Below, one piece after another: positions 1-8,224 of a DNA stretch of 64,000 nt. The translations under genes and the position numbers were made by a program. The number at the start of each line of letters is the position of its first letter. The first letter of the stretch is position 1. The stretch spans positions 789,628 to 853,627 of the forward strand of contig JACKCM010000003.1 in NCBI GenBank assembly GCA_020634035.1. The letters run 5' to 3'. The notes below the pieces were generated by a model. It searched no databases and was not told the origin of the DNA. It saw nothing but the letters and a program-made list of their open reading frames with translations. Origin of the DNA: Candidatus Obscuribacterales bacterium (GTDB taxonomy: Bacteria; Cyanobacteriota; Vampirovibrionia; Obscuribacterales; Obscuribacteraceae).

Positions 1-953
1 ACATCGGGGAACATACTCTCGGACTTTTCTGCCTTGCGTTCCTGATGCGGTATTACTATCGGTGTCATTTCATAGATACTGTCTTCGGGCAGCCGGTCTA
101 TGGCCGAGACCGGATCATGTCCCGGCTCCAGCATCGTAGTCTCGGTTTCAACATCAGATTCAGGTTCGGAGTCAGAATCTGAGTCAGAGGCAGAGACAAA
201 TTCTTCTCCACTAAGCTCTGAAAACTCCATGGTTTCTTCTTCGACTTTTGCCTGATCTTGATCTTGCTCTTGATTTTGAACAACGATAGGAGCCATTTCG
301 AACTGACTGTGCTCAGGAAATACTTCGGCTCCACTGAGGGGGTCGGCACCGGGCTCTAGATAGTTTCCATCTTCAGAATCTTCAGCATCCGTGATATTAA
401 GCTGGTATCCAGGCAGGACAATCGGCTCCATCTCATAGATGCTGTCCTCTCCAAGCAGGTCGATACTCTTCTCGATAGATTCGAATTCACCGCTACCGAA
501 AAGATCGGGCTTCTGACGCACTCCGGAAATTTCTTGAGGATCCGATAATTTAGTCGACTCGACTTTATTCTCTTCGCCCTGATTCTGTTCTTGTTCTTGT
601 TCTTGCTCTTGCTCGTTCAGATTTAAACGATTCTCTTCGAGAATGAAAGGCTTCATGTCATAAGCGCTCTCTTCAGGAAACTGAGACTTATCCCGGGGGT
701 CATAACGCTTCTGGACCCCAGAACGCTTTATGCTTTCCGGGTTCTCAGACGGCAGGGGCGGTGGGACACGAGAGGGACGGGTGACATATTTCTGCTCGAG
801 CTCGTCCAGGCGGTCCAGCACGCTCTTAACCTGCTCTCCGTCAGGCTTCTTAGACTTCTTCTGAACGCCAAAAGACTTACTGCCGGCTTTTTTAATAGCC
901 TTCTGCAGCTTATCGTCCTTACCGCGATTCTCTCTGTTATCCTGATCGCTCAT
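1..953 (-). CDS. Acidic, disordered repeat protein, 3' end outside window
   Basis: Open for 317 codons from an ATG at 953 and still open at the window edge, so the C-terminus is missing. The first ~60 residues are Lys/Asp/Glu-rich and basic-acidic mixed. The rest is strongly acidic, with an (EQ)5 run near residues 114-123 and a DSDSDS run near 257-262. A short motif of the form S-x-[YF]-[DE]-M-x-P-[IF]-[IV]-[VLI] occurs four times, near residues 96-105, 171-180, 216-225 and 292-301, each time before an acidic linker. No catalytic domain is visible in this part. The acidic low-complexity style resembles the N-terminus of the primase-like gene at 1978-3039, so the two may be related. No good Shine-Dalgarno precedes the ATG; see the leader ORF directly upstream. 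Function unknown. Confidence 0.75.
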   Translation of the reverse strand, partial: MSDQDNRENRGKDDKLQKAIKKAGSKSFGVQKKSKKPDGEQVKSVLDRLDELEQKYVTRPSRVPPPLPSENPESIKRSGVQKRYDPRDKSQFPEESAYDMKPFILEENRLNLNEQEQEQEQEQNQGEENKVESTKLSDPQEISGVRQKPDLFGSGEFESIEKSIDLLGEDSIYEMEPIVLPGYQLNITDAEDSEDGNYLEPGADPLSGAEVFPEHSQFEMAPIVVQNQEQDQDQAKVEEETMEFSELSGEEFVSASDSDSDSEPESDVETETTMLEPGHDPVSAIDRLPEDSIYEMTPIVIPHQERKAEKSESMFPD

Positions 954-998
954 CTAATCGATCGATAAATACTCTGGCTGGTTTCCGCTAGATTCCAT
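954..998 (-). CDS. 14-codon leader ORF, in frame with and abutting the next gene
   Basis: An ATG at 998 has a purine-rich Shine-Dalgarno (AGGGAAG, about nine bases upstream). It is followed by 14 sense codons and a TAG that directly touches the ATG of the acidic repeat protein, in the same frame. The downstream ATG lacks its own ribosome site. This could be a leader peptide for termination-reinitiation, or an N-terminal extension interrupted by an amber codon. It could also be chance. Confidence 0.35.
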   Translation of the reverse strand: MESSGNQPEYLSID

Positions 999-1148
999 GT
1001 CTATATTCTTCCCTGTTACAGATAAATATAGCCCCGGGCAAAAACCGCCTGATTCTCAGACAGTCTGGGCGCGGACCTATATTCGACGGACTCGCTCGGA
1101 GTACCGGCAACGGTATCAAATACGGCTTCAATAAGACCGGTTCGGAAC

Positions 1149-1793
1149 TCAGTAAATCCTGGAATGGTCAGGGTTATAGCCCAATTTCCTGGAGAGTTCA
1201 CGATCTTGCGAGGCAAGCCCCTCTTTGCCGAGCTTGTCGTAACACTTGCTGCGAACGTAATAAGGGTGGGCTCTTTGACCTTCGGGCAGCCGATCCACCG
1301 CGATGGTCAGGTCCCGAATCGCTTCCATGAGCTTGTCCTTGTAATAGAAGGCAGTACCGCGATTGACATAGGCCGGATAAAACTCGGGATTAACTCTCAG
1401 AGCGTTGTCACAGTCCTGAACAGCTTGATCATATTGCTTGAGAGCGATAAGAGCATGGGCTCGATTGACATAGGCGAACTCGTTGCGCTTGTTGATTTTG
1501 AGCGCACGGTTGGCATCATCGATAGCCTCTTTGAGATTATCCAGGGTCAGATAAATCGACGACCTGAAGATATAGGCATTCTCGTTATCGGGGTCGAATT
1601 TAATCGCCTCGGTCAAAACGTGAATAGCCTCGTCATACTTATGGTCCCGGGCCAGTTCATAGCCTTTTTCGACAAAAGCCTGGGAGGTCTTGTAGATATT
1701 TCGCTCTACTTTGGCACTCTTCGACGCACAGCCAAAGCTGAGAAAGCTTGATAGTACTAGTGCTGTCGAGGCTACGACGAACGTATGACGCAT
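1149..1793 (-). CDS. TPR-repeat lipoprotein
   Basis: The 214-residue reading from the ATG at 1793 begins with a basic, hydrophobic signal peptide ending in a lipobox-like S-F-G-C (Cys near residue 22). This is why this start is preferred over the longer frame beginning at 1844. The mature part consists of about four TPR units with the typical pattern of Ala/Gly/Tyr at helix contacts (for example a unit with KYDEAI, then NLKEAI, QYDQAV and KLMEAI). Likely role: an outer- or inner-membrane-anchored protein-protein interaction scaffold. The partner is unknown. The neighbouring minus-strand genes are acidic proteins of unknown function and give no pathway clue. Confidence 0.8.
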   Translation of the reverse strand: MRHTFVVASTALVLSSFLSFGCASKSAKVERNIYKTSQAFVEKGYELARDHKYDEAIHVLTEAIKFDPDNENAYIFRSSIYLTLDNLKEAIDDANRALKINKRNEFAYVNRAHALIALKQYDQAVQDCDNALRVNPEFYPAYVNRGTAFYYKDKLMEAIRDLTIAVDRLPEGQRAHPYYVRSKCYDKLGKEGLASQDRELSRKLGYNPDHSRIY

Positions 1794-1977
1794 GGGGATA
1801 TGCTGTTTATAGCAGAGAGATGGAATTCCACTAAAGAATAACATGATACCGGCATAAGATTATATATATAAGAACAATCTCCTGAAAAGTCCCTGACCTG
1901 AACAAATAACCGCCCCAGGCTTTCACGAACCTTTCAACAATCTCATTTAGTACACCGATAGCATACCGGTGAAGAGT

Positions 1978-3039
1978 CTATGCCTCTTCTCGAGTCAATT
2001 CTTCGACTTTCTCAATCAGCTCCATGCCCCGAACAGAACAGCGGACCATATCGTTAAGGAAGAGAGCCAGCGCGGCTTCCAGGGTTATCTGATTTCTGGT
2101 GGCTATAACCTGTCCTGTTTCGTTCAAGAACTCGAAACCGGGCTGCAGAGGAATAGTTAGCGACCCTTTGCCCGGAAACATATCCAGTCCAGCAGTGCCG
2201 GGGACGATACCGTTTCGTCTCAGCCAGGCAGAAAGAGAACGGGTTACGAGATCTGCCCGGACAGACTTCTCGAAGAAGATGAAGAGCTGCCACTGCTCTG
2301 AATCACTGGCTTTGTAGAGCCTGGTCGAAGAGACTCCGGCTTTCTCAAGACACTCTTTCAAACGGGTCATGCCGCCGGCTCTGTAATAGCAATCTTCTTC
2401 CATGGTGATAACCACGAAGCGGGTGAGAGCGTCAGAGCGAAAAGCCCTTTGAATGGCACTATCTCCGGAGAGAGACTCCATAATCTCTTCGTCGGTCAGG
2501 TAGTGATAACGACTGGTCTCTTTCCACTCTTTGACTTCGTCTCGCTTAATCAGGCTGGCGAAACGGTTCGAGAGCATAGAGAGGAAAAATGCCTGGTTCT
2601 GAGCGAACACATCGGGCTGCATAAAAGTACTGCGACCGACATCGAAACGGACAGCCGAAACATCACCGGCAAATTCGGGTTCGGCAGAAAGCAGTTCATC
2701 GCTCTCTTGCTCTTTCATTACTCTATCGAGTTGGCTCTGGATAGAAGACTTGATCAAAATGGAGCTCTCTTCGTCTTCTAAAGTCTCGTCCACTTCAGAC
2801 TCTTCTTCGAGCAACTCGATAGAATCGTCGTCATCAGAATCGTATCGAGAGCCGGTTTCAAGTTCTGTATCGTCTTCGGTTTCGGTTTCGGCTTCAGTTT
2901 CGCTTTCTGTATCCGATTCCATGATGTGGTCGTAGGCTTCTTCCTCGTAGCCGAGTTTGTGGGCCTTCATCTCCAGGTCCATGGTGAGCTGGAAAATACT
3001 GTCTTTGTCTTCTTTGTTGTTAGCTGCTGAATATGCCAC
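1978..3039 (-). CDS. Diverged TOTE-type archaeo-eukaryotic primase domain with acidic N-terminus
   Basis: 353 residues. Residues 40-95 are an extreme Glu/Asp/Ser/Thr tract. From about residue 135 the order of short motifs follows the primase domain of TOTE conflict systems as I remember it: D-V-F-A-Q near 143 (family D-V-Y-A), Y-x-Y-L-T-D-E-x-I plus L-S-G at 178-192, a Leu-rich helix at 224-236, L-F-I-F-F-E-K-S-V at 252-260 (family hWIFFEEPV), G-L-D-x-F-P at 284-289, then I-P-L-Q-x-G at 296-301. The acidic metal-binding motif I is replaced: the segment F-V-V-I-T-M-E-E-D at 208-216 lacks a D-x-D at the expected place. The motif II His is not seen at 248-251. It is therefore probably a non-catalytic nucleic-acid-binding descendant. 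No TOTE helicase or nuclease gene lies nearby. Homology is inferred from memory; function unknown. Confidence 0.6.
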   Translation of the reverse strand: MAYSAANNKEDKDSIFQLTMDLEMKAHKLGYEEEAYDHIMESDTESETEAETETEDDTELETGSRYDSDDDDSIELLEEESEVDETLEDEESSILIKSSIQSQLDRVMKEQESDELLSAEPEFAGDVSAVRFDVGRSTFMQPDVFAQNQAFFLSMLSNRFASLIKRDEVKEWKETSRYHYLTDEEIMESLSGDSAIQRAFRSDALTRFVVITMEEDCYYRAGGMTRLKECLEKAGVSSTRLYKASDSEQWQLFIFFEKSVRADLVTRSLSAWLRRNGIVPGTAGLDMFPGKGSLTIPLQPGFEFLNETGQVIATRNQITLEAALALFLNDMVRCSVRGMELIEKVEELTREEA

Positions 3040-3275
3040 TTTCTCGGTGCCTCAATTTTTCGCCGGGCCATTTTAAAGTCTGGATGTTCATGATAGTACA
3101 TGGCGCAGACGGCTCCAAGCAGAGCCAGCCTGCGCTTCGAGCTATACGAAGACTAACGGATAGATCACAAATAAAGATCCAGAATACCCAAATCGCTATC
3201 TGCGATACCAGGCCGAATCGCTATATCAACGAGACCCGAACTCATTACCAATATTGAATAAAACGCTGTAAATAT

Positions 3276-3890
3276 TCAGTTTTTTCTTCTGGGATTGTTC
3301 TTATAGGGGTCGTTCTGGTGGTCACCGGTAGGCCTGAATATGCGACCGAGTCCACCGGGCAACTGACGCAGAACCTCTTTGCCTTTCTGGGTATTGCCCA
3401 GCACTTTCCAGGCCTGCTCTCCTAACTGACCGGCTTTCTCTTCTGGGGTGCCTTCCCCTTTTATGACTTCGCCGGCTTTACCGACCTCTTTGCCTATGGT
3501 GCCTACCTCGCCTACGCCGGCTCGACGGCCGATATCGTTGGCAGCCTGCTCAGCTCGATGTTGCGCCTGTCTCTCACGCACCCTGGCGATTCTCTCTTCT
3601 GGGGTCATGTCGGCGATGGATTTTTCTCTGGGACCTTCCTCGCCTCGACCATCCTTGCCCTGGGCAGAGTTGGCGGCATAGAGGTCCCCGGTGTTGAAGG
3701 TCAGGTCTTTGTCACCACCGGCTTTGTCGTCTGCAGTACCCTGGGTTCGGTCTTTGCTGGCAGTTCTCATGGAGTCATAGGCTTCCTTGGTGGCAGCCTT
3801 CAAGCCGCCGCCGTCTCCTCCGGTGTGGGCGTGCGCGTCTGCAGCGTCGCCTTTTTGAAAGGGTTCGAAAGCTTGATTGCCGTTGGCCAT
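3276..3890 (-). CDS. Hydrophilic Gly/Ala/Glu-rich protein of unknown function
   Basis: 204 residues, highly charged. It starts at an ATG with a strong Shine-Dalgarno (GGGAGG) about seven bases upstream. It has no signal peptide or membrane segment. The N-terminal 90 residues are Gly/Asp/Ala-rich with several His (a H-A-H-T stretch near 20). Residues 90-120 form a predicted charged helix with a T-P-E-E-R-I-A-R-V-R-E-R-Q pattern. The C-terminus is basic and Pro/Asn-rich. I do not recognise the family. It probably sits in a monocistronic unit, since gaps of about 140 and 236 bases flank it. Confidence 0.7.
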   Translation of the reverse strand: MANGNQAFEPFQKGDAADAHAHTGGDGGGLKAATKEAYDSMRTASKDRTQGTADDKAGGDKDLTFNTGDLYAANSAQGKDGRGEEGPREKSIADMTPEERIARVRERQAQHRAEQAANDIGRRAGVGEVGTIGKEVGKAGEVIKGEGTPEEKAGQLGEQAWKVLGNTQKGKEVLRQLPGGLGRIFRPTGDHQNDPYKNNPRRKN

Positions 3891-4029
3891 GAGATAACCT
3901 CCCGGGGATGGAGAAAGCTGAATATAGTAAGTCGAGCGAGTATCCTACGAGTATGGTCCCGAACCGTGACAAAGTTGTGAAATCACGATTTCACTAATTT
4001 ATATACCCATAAAAGGCTCTGGTCAGGCT

Positions 4030-6084
4030 CTATTTTAGAGCCGAAGCACCCTCGAAATTGCTTATCTCCACCTGCTCTATTTTGTCGGCGGGCTCGAAGC
4101 CAAAAATTTTGGCAAAGAAATAGAACTCGGCTTCTATGGTTCTTTTGATGTTCTCGGCTTTTCTAAAGCCATGCTGCTCACCTTCGTAGGCTATATAAGC
4201 AACAGGAAGATCCTTGGCTTTTACCGCCTCGACCATGGCTTCTGCCTGATTGGGCGGTACTACTTTGTCTTCCAGTCCCTGAAATACGATCAGAGGACAG
4301 CTCAGCTTATCTGTATAGTGCAATGGTGAACGCTCCATATAGAGGTCTTTCTCTTCGGGATAAGGACCGACAAGACGATCGCAATAACGCGATTCGAATT
4401 TATGAGTATCTTTGGCCAGCAGCTCGAGGTCGCCGATGCCATAATGGCTTGCTCCGGCGCTGAAGCTGTCTTTGAAGGTAAGAACACAAAGAGTAGTGTA
4501 ACCACCGGCGCTACCACCGGTAATCGCCAGACGTTTGCGATCGGCCAGGCCTTTCTGCACCAGATAGAGGGCGGCGTTCTCGCAATCATCGACATCGACC
4601 ACGCCCCAGTTACGCTCCAGACGTTTCATATACTCGCGGCCATAGCCGGTGCTGCCGCCATAGTTCACATCGACCACAGCATAGCCTCTAGAAGTCCAGT
4701 ACTGAAAACCTGGATTCAGACCGGTTCCAGTCCCCCCGGTCGGTCCGCCGTGACTCTTGACCAGAAGGGGTGGCAGCTCTGTCTGTGGTGCCTCGAAGTC
4801 TTTATTTGCAGGCGGGTAATAAAATGCATAGGCGGTTTTGCCGCCTGTGGTCGGAAACTCTATAACCTCTGGGCAAGAGATATAACCCAGGTCGATATCC
4901 AGCGAAGAGCTCGACTTTACCTCTTCGAAGCTGTCGGCGCATGGGTCATAGCGCATCACGGCAGAAGCCGAAACAGGAGAGGATGCGAGCATGCCCACTT
5001 CTTTGCCGTCCGAGAAAAGATAGTGAATATCAGTGTAAGGACATTCTATTTCGCTATAATTGCCCTGACCGCTGTCATCGAGGCTGACTCTCCCCAGCTT
5101 CCAGAGCCCTTTGTCGGAACAGGCGGCGATGATCTCGCCGGATTGCAAAAAGGCATAGGTCGACATATTGAAGACCCAGAGCGGCATGCCGAATTCTTTT
5201 TGATATGGTGTCAGATTGACATCGGACTTGCCCTGCCCCTGATGGCGATAGATGTTCCAGAATCCGGTGCGATCCGAGACATAGTGCAAAACGCCGTCAT
5301 GGGACCAGATCGGCTGAAATATAGACTCTTCTTCACCGCCGGCGATGGCAGCCTCTTTGGCGATATGACCGTCTTCGTTTAGAGAAGCAAGCATCAATAC
5401 GGTGCCATCCCAGGGCATGTTAGGATGGCGCCAGGAGATATAAGAGAGCGACTTGCCATCTGGCGAAAGGCGCGGATAGGCGTAGAAGTCTTTGCCTCCG
5501 GCAACAACTTCGGGAGCGACCGGCTTAAATGACGCGAGCGAATCGGCACCATCAAAAACGCCACCAATATCGATACTGGCGACATAGTTCTCGGGCTCTT
5601 TATGAACGTTGTCGCCTTCTGCTGCATGCTGCTCGACGACGCAATAAAGCTTGCGACGGGTCTCATCGAGCACCATATCAGCATATCTATAAGGTCCGGC
5701 AGCGGTTATCTGTATGCAAGACTGCTTCGAATTCGGGTGCGGCTTCGGGTGCGAAGCAGCATCCAGATCAAGAAGGTAGATGCATTGATCAGAATAATTG
5801 GTGAAAAAGACCAGATTTTTTGAAGGCAGAAAAGCGCAACCGCCATATTCATGAACGAGGGTACGGACATTATAGGGCTCGGGCAGAAGATCTTCTAGAA
5901 CACCATCGGGACGACGGCGCATCAGACCGACTCTGCCACCTTCTTTTGGTCTGCCTTCCAGCCAGTAGATACTGCCTGAATCTACCAGAAGCTGGCCAAG
6001 CCGCAAGGTACCACCGGCGATATCATCGGCTTTTATAGGAGAAGCCCAGGTGCCAAAAGGCGCAATACGCTTTTGAGAAGTCAT
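4030..6084 (-). CDS. S9 family prolyl-oligopeptidase-type serine peptidase
   Basis: 684 residues with the two-part layout of the S9 (DPP-IV/acylaminoacyl-peptidase) family: a beta-propeller of WD/TolB-like blades over roughly residues 60-390, then an alpha/beta hydrolase domain over 420-660. The catalytic triad can be placed by eye: Ser525 in G-G-S-A-G-G, Asp606 in G-L-E-D-K-V and His638 in E-Q-H-G-F. The H-G-G-P oxyanion segment is at 445-448. It has no clear signal peptide, so it probably acts in the cytoplasm on short peptides (often dipeptidyl or acylaminoacyl substrates in this family). It stands alone, with about 140 bases to the gene downstream. Specificity cannot be read from the sequence. 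Confidence 0.93.
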   Translation of the reverse strand: MTSQKRIAPFGTWASPIKADDIAGGTLRLGQLLVDSGSIYWLEGRPKEGGRVGLMRRRPDGVLEDLLPEPYNVRTLVHEYGGCAFLPSKNLVFFTNYSDQCIYLLDLDAASHPKPHPNSKQSCIQITAAGPYRYADMVLDETRRKLYCVVEQHAAEGDNVHKEPENYVASIDIGGVFDGADSLASFKPVAPEVVAGGKDFYAYPRLSPDGKSLSYISWRHPNMPWDGTVLMLASLNEDGHIAKEAAIAGGEEESIFQPIWSHDGVLHYVSDRTGFWNIYRHQGQGKSDVNLTPYQKEFGMPLWVFNMSTYAFLQSGEIIAACSDKGLWKLGRVSLDDSGQGNYSEIECPYTDIHYLFSDGKEVGMLASSPVSASAVMRYDPCADSFEEVKSSSSLDIDLGYISCPEVIEFPTTGGKTAYAFYYPPANKDFEAPQTELPPLLVKSHGGPTGGTGTGLNPGFQYWTSRGYAVVDVNYGGSTGYGREYMKRLERNWGVVDVDDCENAALYLVQKGLADRKRLAITGGSAGGYTTLCVLTFKDSFSAGASHYGIGDLELLAKDTHKFESRYCDRLVGPYPEEKDLYMERSPLHYTDKLSCPLIVFQGLEDKVVPPNQAEAMVEAVKAKDLPVAYIAYEGEQHGFRKAENIKRTIEAEFYFFAKIFGFEPADKIEQVEISNFEGASALK

Positions 6085-6122
6085 AGATTTGCCTGTCCTT
6101 ATTAGTTTTCTAGCTTTTTATT

Positions 6123-7340
6123 TCAGTTCAACTTTATGCCATCACGTCGGATGGTGAAGTTAATCAGAGCCTGATCCAGCGTCAGTTTACCAGCCCGGAG
6201 CAACTCGTGCATTACCAGGGCCGAATCGAGAAGATCGGCGTCTTTAGACCGGACATGATGGAGCATATCGGATAGAAGCTGAGTATCACGGAAGCCGATT
6301 TTAATCGCCTCTCTCAAATAATCCGATGACATCTCTCCGGATTTTCTGGCGTGCTTCATAACCAGCGCTACCATCTCGGGATCGCTCATGATGTCCCGGA
6401 TTATAACTTTCATCGAGTCCCGGCCAAGATAGCCGCTGAAGCGCAAGAAATCACAAAACGAAAGCTCTTTCTGAAGCTGCGAAGTAGCCAGCCCGGCTTC
6501 TTTCAACCCGTCATCGGCGCTCTGACCGGAGCTGCTTATTTTATCAAGCACATTGGCAGCGCGGTTGGCTGAGACCCCACCGCTCCATACCATTTCTTGC
6601 AAACGCAGGGTGGCAGAGAGCAAATCTTCTGATATCCAGCCCATCTCGATAAGAACTTCACCGAGCATTTTGTCATTTGCCTGGGCGATTTGCACCGCCG
6701 AATCCACCTCTACCGACTTCAGCAAAGAGGCTGCCACAAGAAGCTCTCCGATTCGAATCTTATCGGGGTCTGCCGCACCATTGAAATCTCGCGCTTTCTG
6801 ACCGCGGATATTCTTGAGCTTGTCAATCGCGTCGGCCCGCTCCAGCTTCGACCAGCGCACTTCTTTTTGCAATTCCAGCGCCATATTTAAAGAGGCGATG
6901 CTGAGCCGATCTAATAAAAGCAGGACTCTGCCCAGGGGCAACCCAGAACTGTCCCCGGCTCTGAGCGCAATTTCGAGCTGTTCAGAATTGAGGTGCTCGG
7001 CAGAATGCAAAAGCTCCCCCAGGCGTGTGCCCCGGGTGGCATAAGCGTCTACGCCAAGAACTATAAGGGCGTCGGTCAGGGTCCACTTCTTTCGGTAAAC
7101 GACCCCCATGGCTTCTTTAGCACCTTCCCGGTCAATGAGTCCATCTTTGAGCATAGACTGAGCTTCTACCGAAGCACGAATCACTTCGGGCGTGACCACA
7201 TCCAGCATGACAAGGCACTTGCCAAGCGGCAATCCGGTATGTTTTGCCAGAACCAGGCCACGCTTGACGTCCTTCTCGTGAACCACACCGAAGAAGCACA
7301 GCAATTCACCAAGCATATATGACTCTTCGTTCTTCTCCAC
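6123..7340 (-). CDS. Tandem MshEN-like (T2SS ATPase N-terminal-type) repeat protein
   Basis: 405 residues from a GTG start preceded by AGAGG. It is built from repeated ~55-residue modules of the type (R)-h-G-E-L-L ... Q-L ... A-L ... G-L-P-L-G-+-h-L ... L ... A-L-x-L-Q. Modules lie around residues 9-61, 106-158 and 196-250, with further degenerate copies to about 370. This is the pattern of the N-terminal MshEN domain of type II secretion/type IV pilus ATPases, a fold that binds cyclic-di-GMP in MshE. No Walker A/B ATPase follows, so the protein is an adaptor or sensor made only of these modules. A paralogue lies at 50026-51231. It is divergent from the moa operon across about 150 bases. Ligand binding is inference. 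Confidence 0.65.
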   Translation of the reverse strand: MEKNEESYMLGELLCFFGVVHEKDVKRGLVLAKHTGLPLGKCLVMLDVVTPEVIRASVEAQSMLKDGLIDREGAKEAMGVVYRKKWTLTDALIVLGVDAYATRGTRLGELLHSAEHLNSEQLEIALRAGDSSGLPLGRVLLLLDRLSIASLNMALELQKEVRWSKLERADAIDKLKNIRGQKARDFNGAADPDKIRIGELLVAASLLKSVEVDSAVQIAQANDKMLGEVLIEMGWISEDLLSATLRLQEMVWSGGVSANRAANVLDKISSSGQSADDGLKEAGLATSQLQKELSFCDFLRFSGYLGRDSMKVIIRDIMSDPEMVALVMKHARKSGEMSSDYLREAIKIGFRDTQLLSDMLHHVRSKDADLLDSALVMHELLRAGKLTLDQALINFTIRRDGIKLN

Positions 7341-7493
7341 CGGAGACCTCTAGGCTGCCTAAATTTATTATTGGCAAAACTTGCAGTAAAATATCTAACT
7401 TATCAAGCCAATCTCAGATTAAACTGAGAAATAATAGCTTAATATGGTTTTGAGCTTCCCAGTGTCTTGATAAATTTGCCCCAGCCGAATCAA

Positions 7494-7745
7494 ATGAAGC
7501 AAAATCACAAGCTCACGGTGATCTACTACGCTATCCTCCGGGACCAGCGCGGTCTCGACTCGGAAACCATCGAGACTGAAGTTGAGACCCCGCTTGCCCT
7601 TTTCAGCAAACTGAAAGAAGAGCACGGCTTCAGCCTTAAACCAGAACAGATGCGGGTCGCAGTCAATGACGAGATCGCCGACTGGCAGGTCAAGCTGGCG
7701 GAGAACGATGTGGTGGTCTTCCTTCCTCCGGTGGCCGGCGGTTGA
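7494..7745 (+). CDS. moaD: Molybdopterin synthase small subunit MoaD
   Basis: 83 residues, the normal MoaD length, with a ubiquitin-like beta-grasp pattern and the essential C-terminal Gly-Gly (P-P-V-A-G-G-stop). That terminus is adenylated and thiocarboxylated to carry sulfur for molybdopterin formation. The ATG at 7494 is preferred over an in-frame TTG at 7467 because it gives the usual length and starts right before the first beta strand. Neither has a clear ribosome site. First gene of the moaD-moaE-moaA-moaCB-moeA cluster; its partner MoaE is 44 bases downstream. Confidence 0.9.
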   Translation: MKQNHKLTVIYYAILRDQRGLDSETIETEVETPLALFSKLKEEHGFSLKPEQMRVAVNDEIADWQVKLAENDVVVFLPPVAGG

Positions 7746-7789
7746 TTGCAGAGCCCGACTAACAGACAGATCGAATTTGAGAGAGAATT

Positions 7790-8224
7790 TTGTTCAAACT
7801 GACCGACATCGCAATCGACCCCAGCGCCCTGACCAGGGCGCTCAAGAATGACGCCGCCGGTGCGGTGGTCACTTTTGAAGGCCGGGTTCGAGACCACAAT
7901 GACGGCAAAGCGGTGGATCACCTTGTCTATGAAAGCTATGAAAAGCTGGCGGCAAAAGAGGCTGAAGCTATCCTCAAAGAAGCCCGGGAGCGTTATCCTG
8001 TTTTAGAAGCCCATTGTGTACATCGAGTCGGAAAGCTCGAAATCGGCGAGGTCGCGGTCTGGGTAGCGGTGGCATCGGCCCATCGCAAAGAAGCCTTTGA
8101 CGCCTGCGAATTCATCATCGACTCTATTAAACATCGTCTGCCGATCTGGAAAAAAGAGACTTATTCTGATGGCAGCTATGAATGGGTCAATTGCAGACAC
8201 GAAGCCGAGGCGGTCTGCCCATGA
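7790..8224 (+). CDS. moaE: Molybdopterin synthase catalytic subunit MoaE
   Basis: 144 residues, matching MoaE length. Visible family motifs are G-A-V-V-T-F-E-G-R-V-R-D-H near residues 24-36, the Y-E-S-Y-E segment near 47-51, H-R-V-G near 77-80, S-A-H-R-K-E-A-F near 95-102 and the active-site region P-I-W-K-K-E near 118-123 with the catalytic Lys pair. It joins two MoaD thiocarboxylates to precursor Z (cPMP) to make molybdopterin in the cytoplasm. The start is TTG at 7790 with GAGAG upstream. Its TGA overlaps the ATG of moaA (ATGA), implying translational coupling. Confidence 0.93.
   Translation: MFKLTDIAIDPSALTRALKNDAAGAVVTFEGRVRDHNDGKAVDHLVYESYEKLAAKEAEAILKEARERYPVLEAHCVHRVGKLEIGEVAVWVAVASAHRKEAFDACEFIIDSIKHRLPIWKKETYSDGSYEWVNCRHEAEAVCP

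Noticed and set aside
1016..1216. 66-codon minus-strand frame
   Set aside because: Overlaps the TPR gene's 3' end in another frame, no ribosome site, no family pattern.
4402..5382. 326-codon plus-strand frame antisense to the S9 peptidase
   Set aside because: The peptidase has full family motifs; the antisense frame shows none and is a coding shadow.
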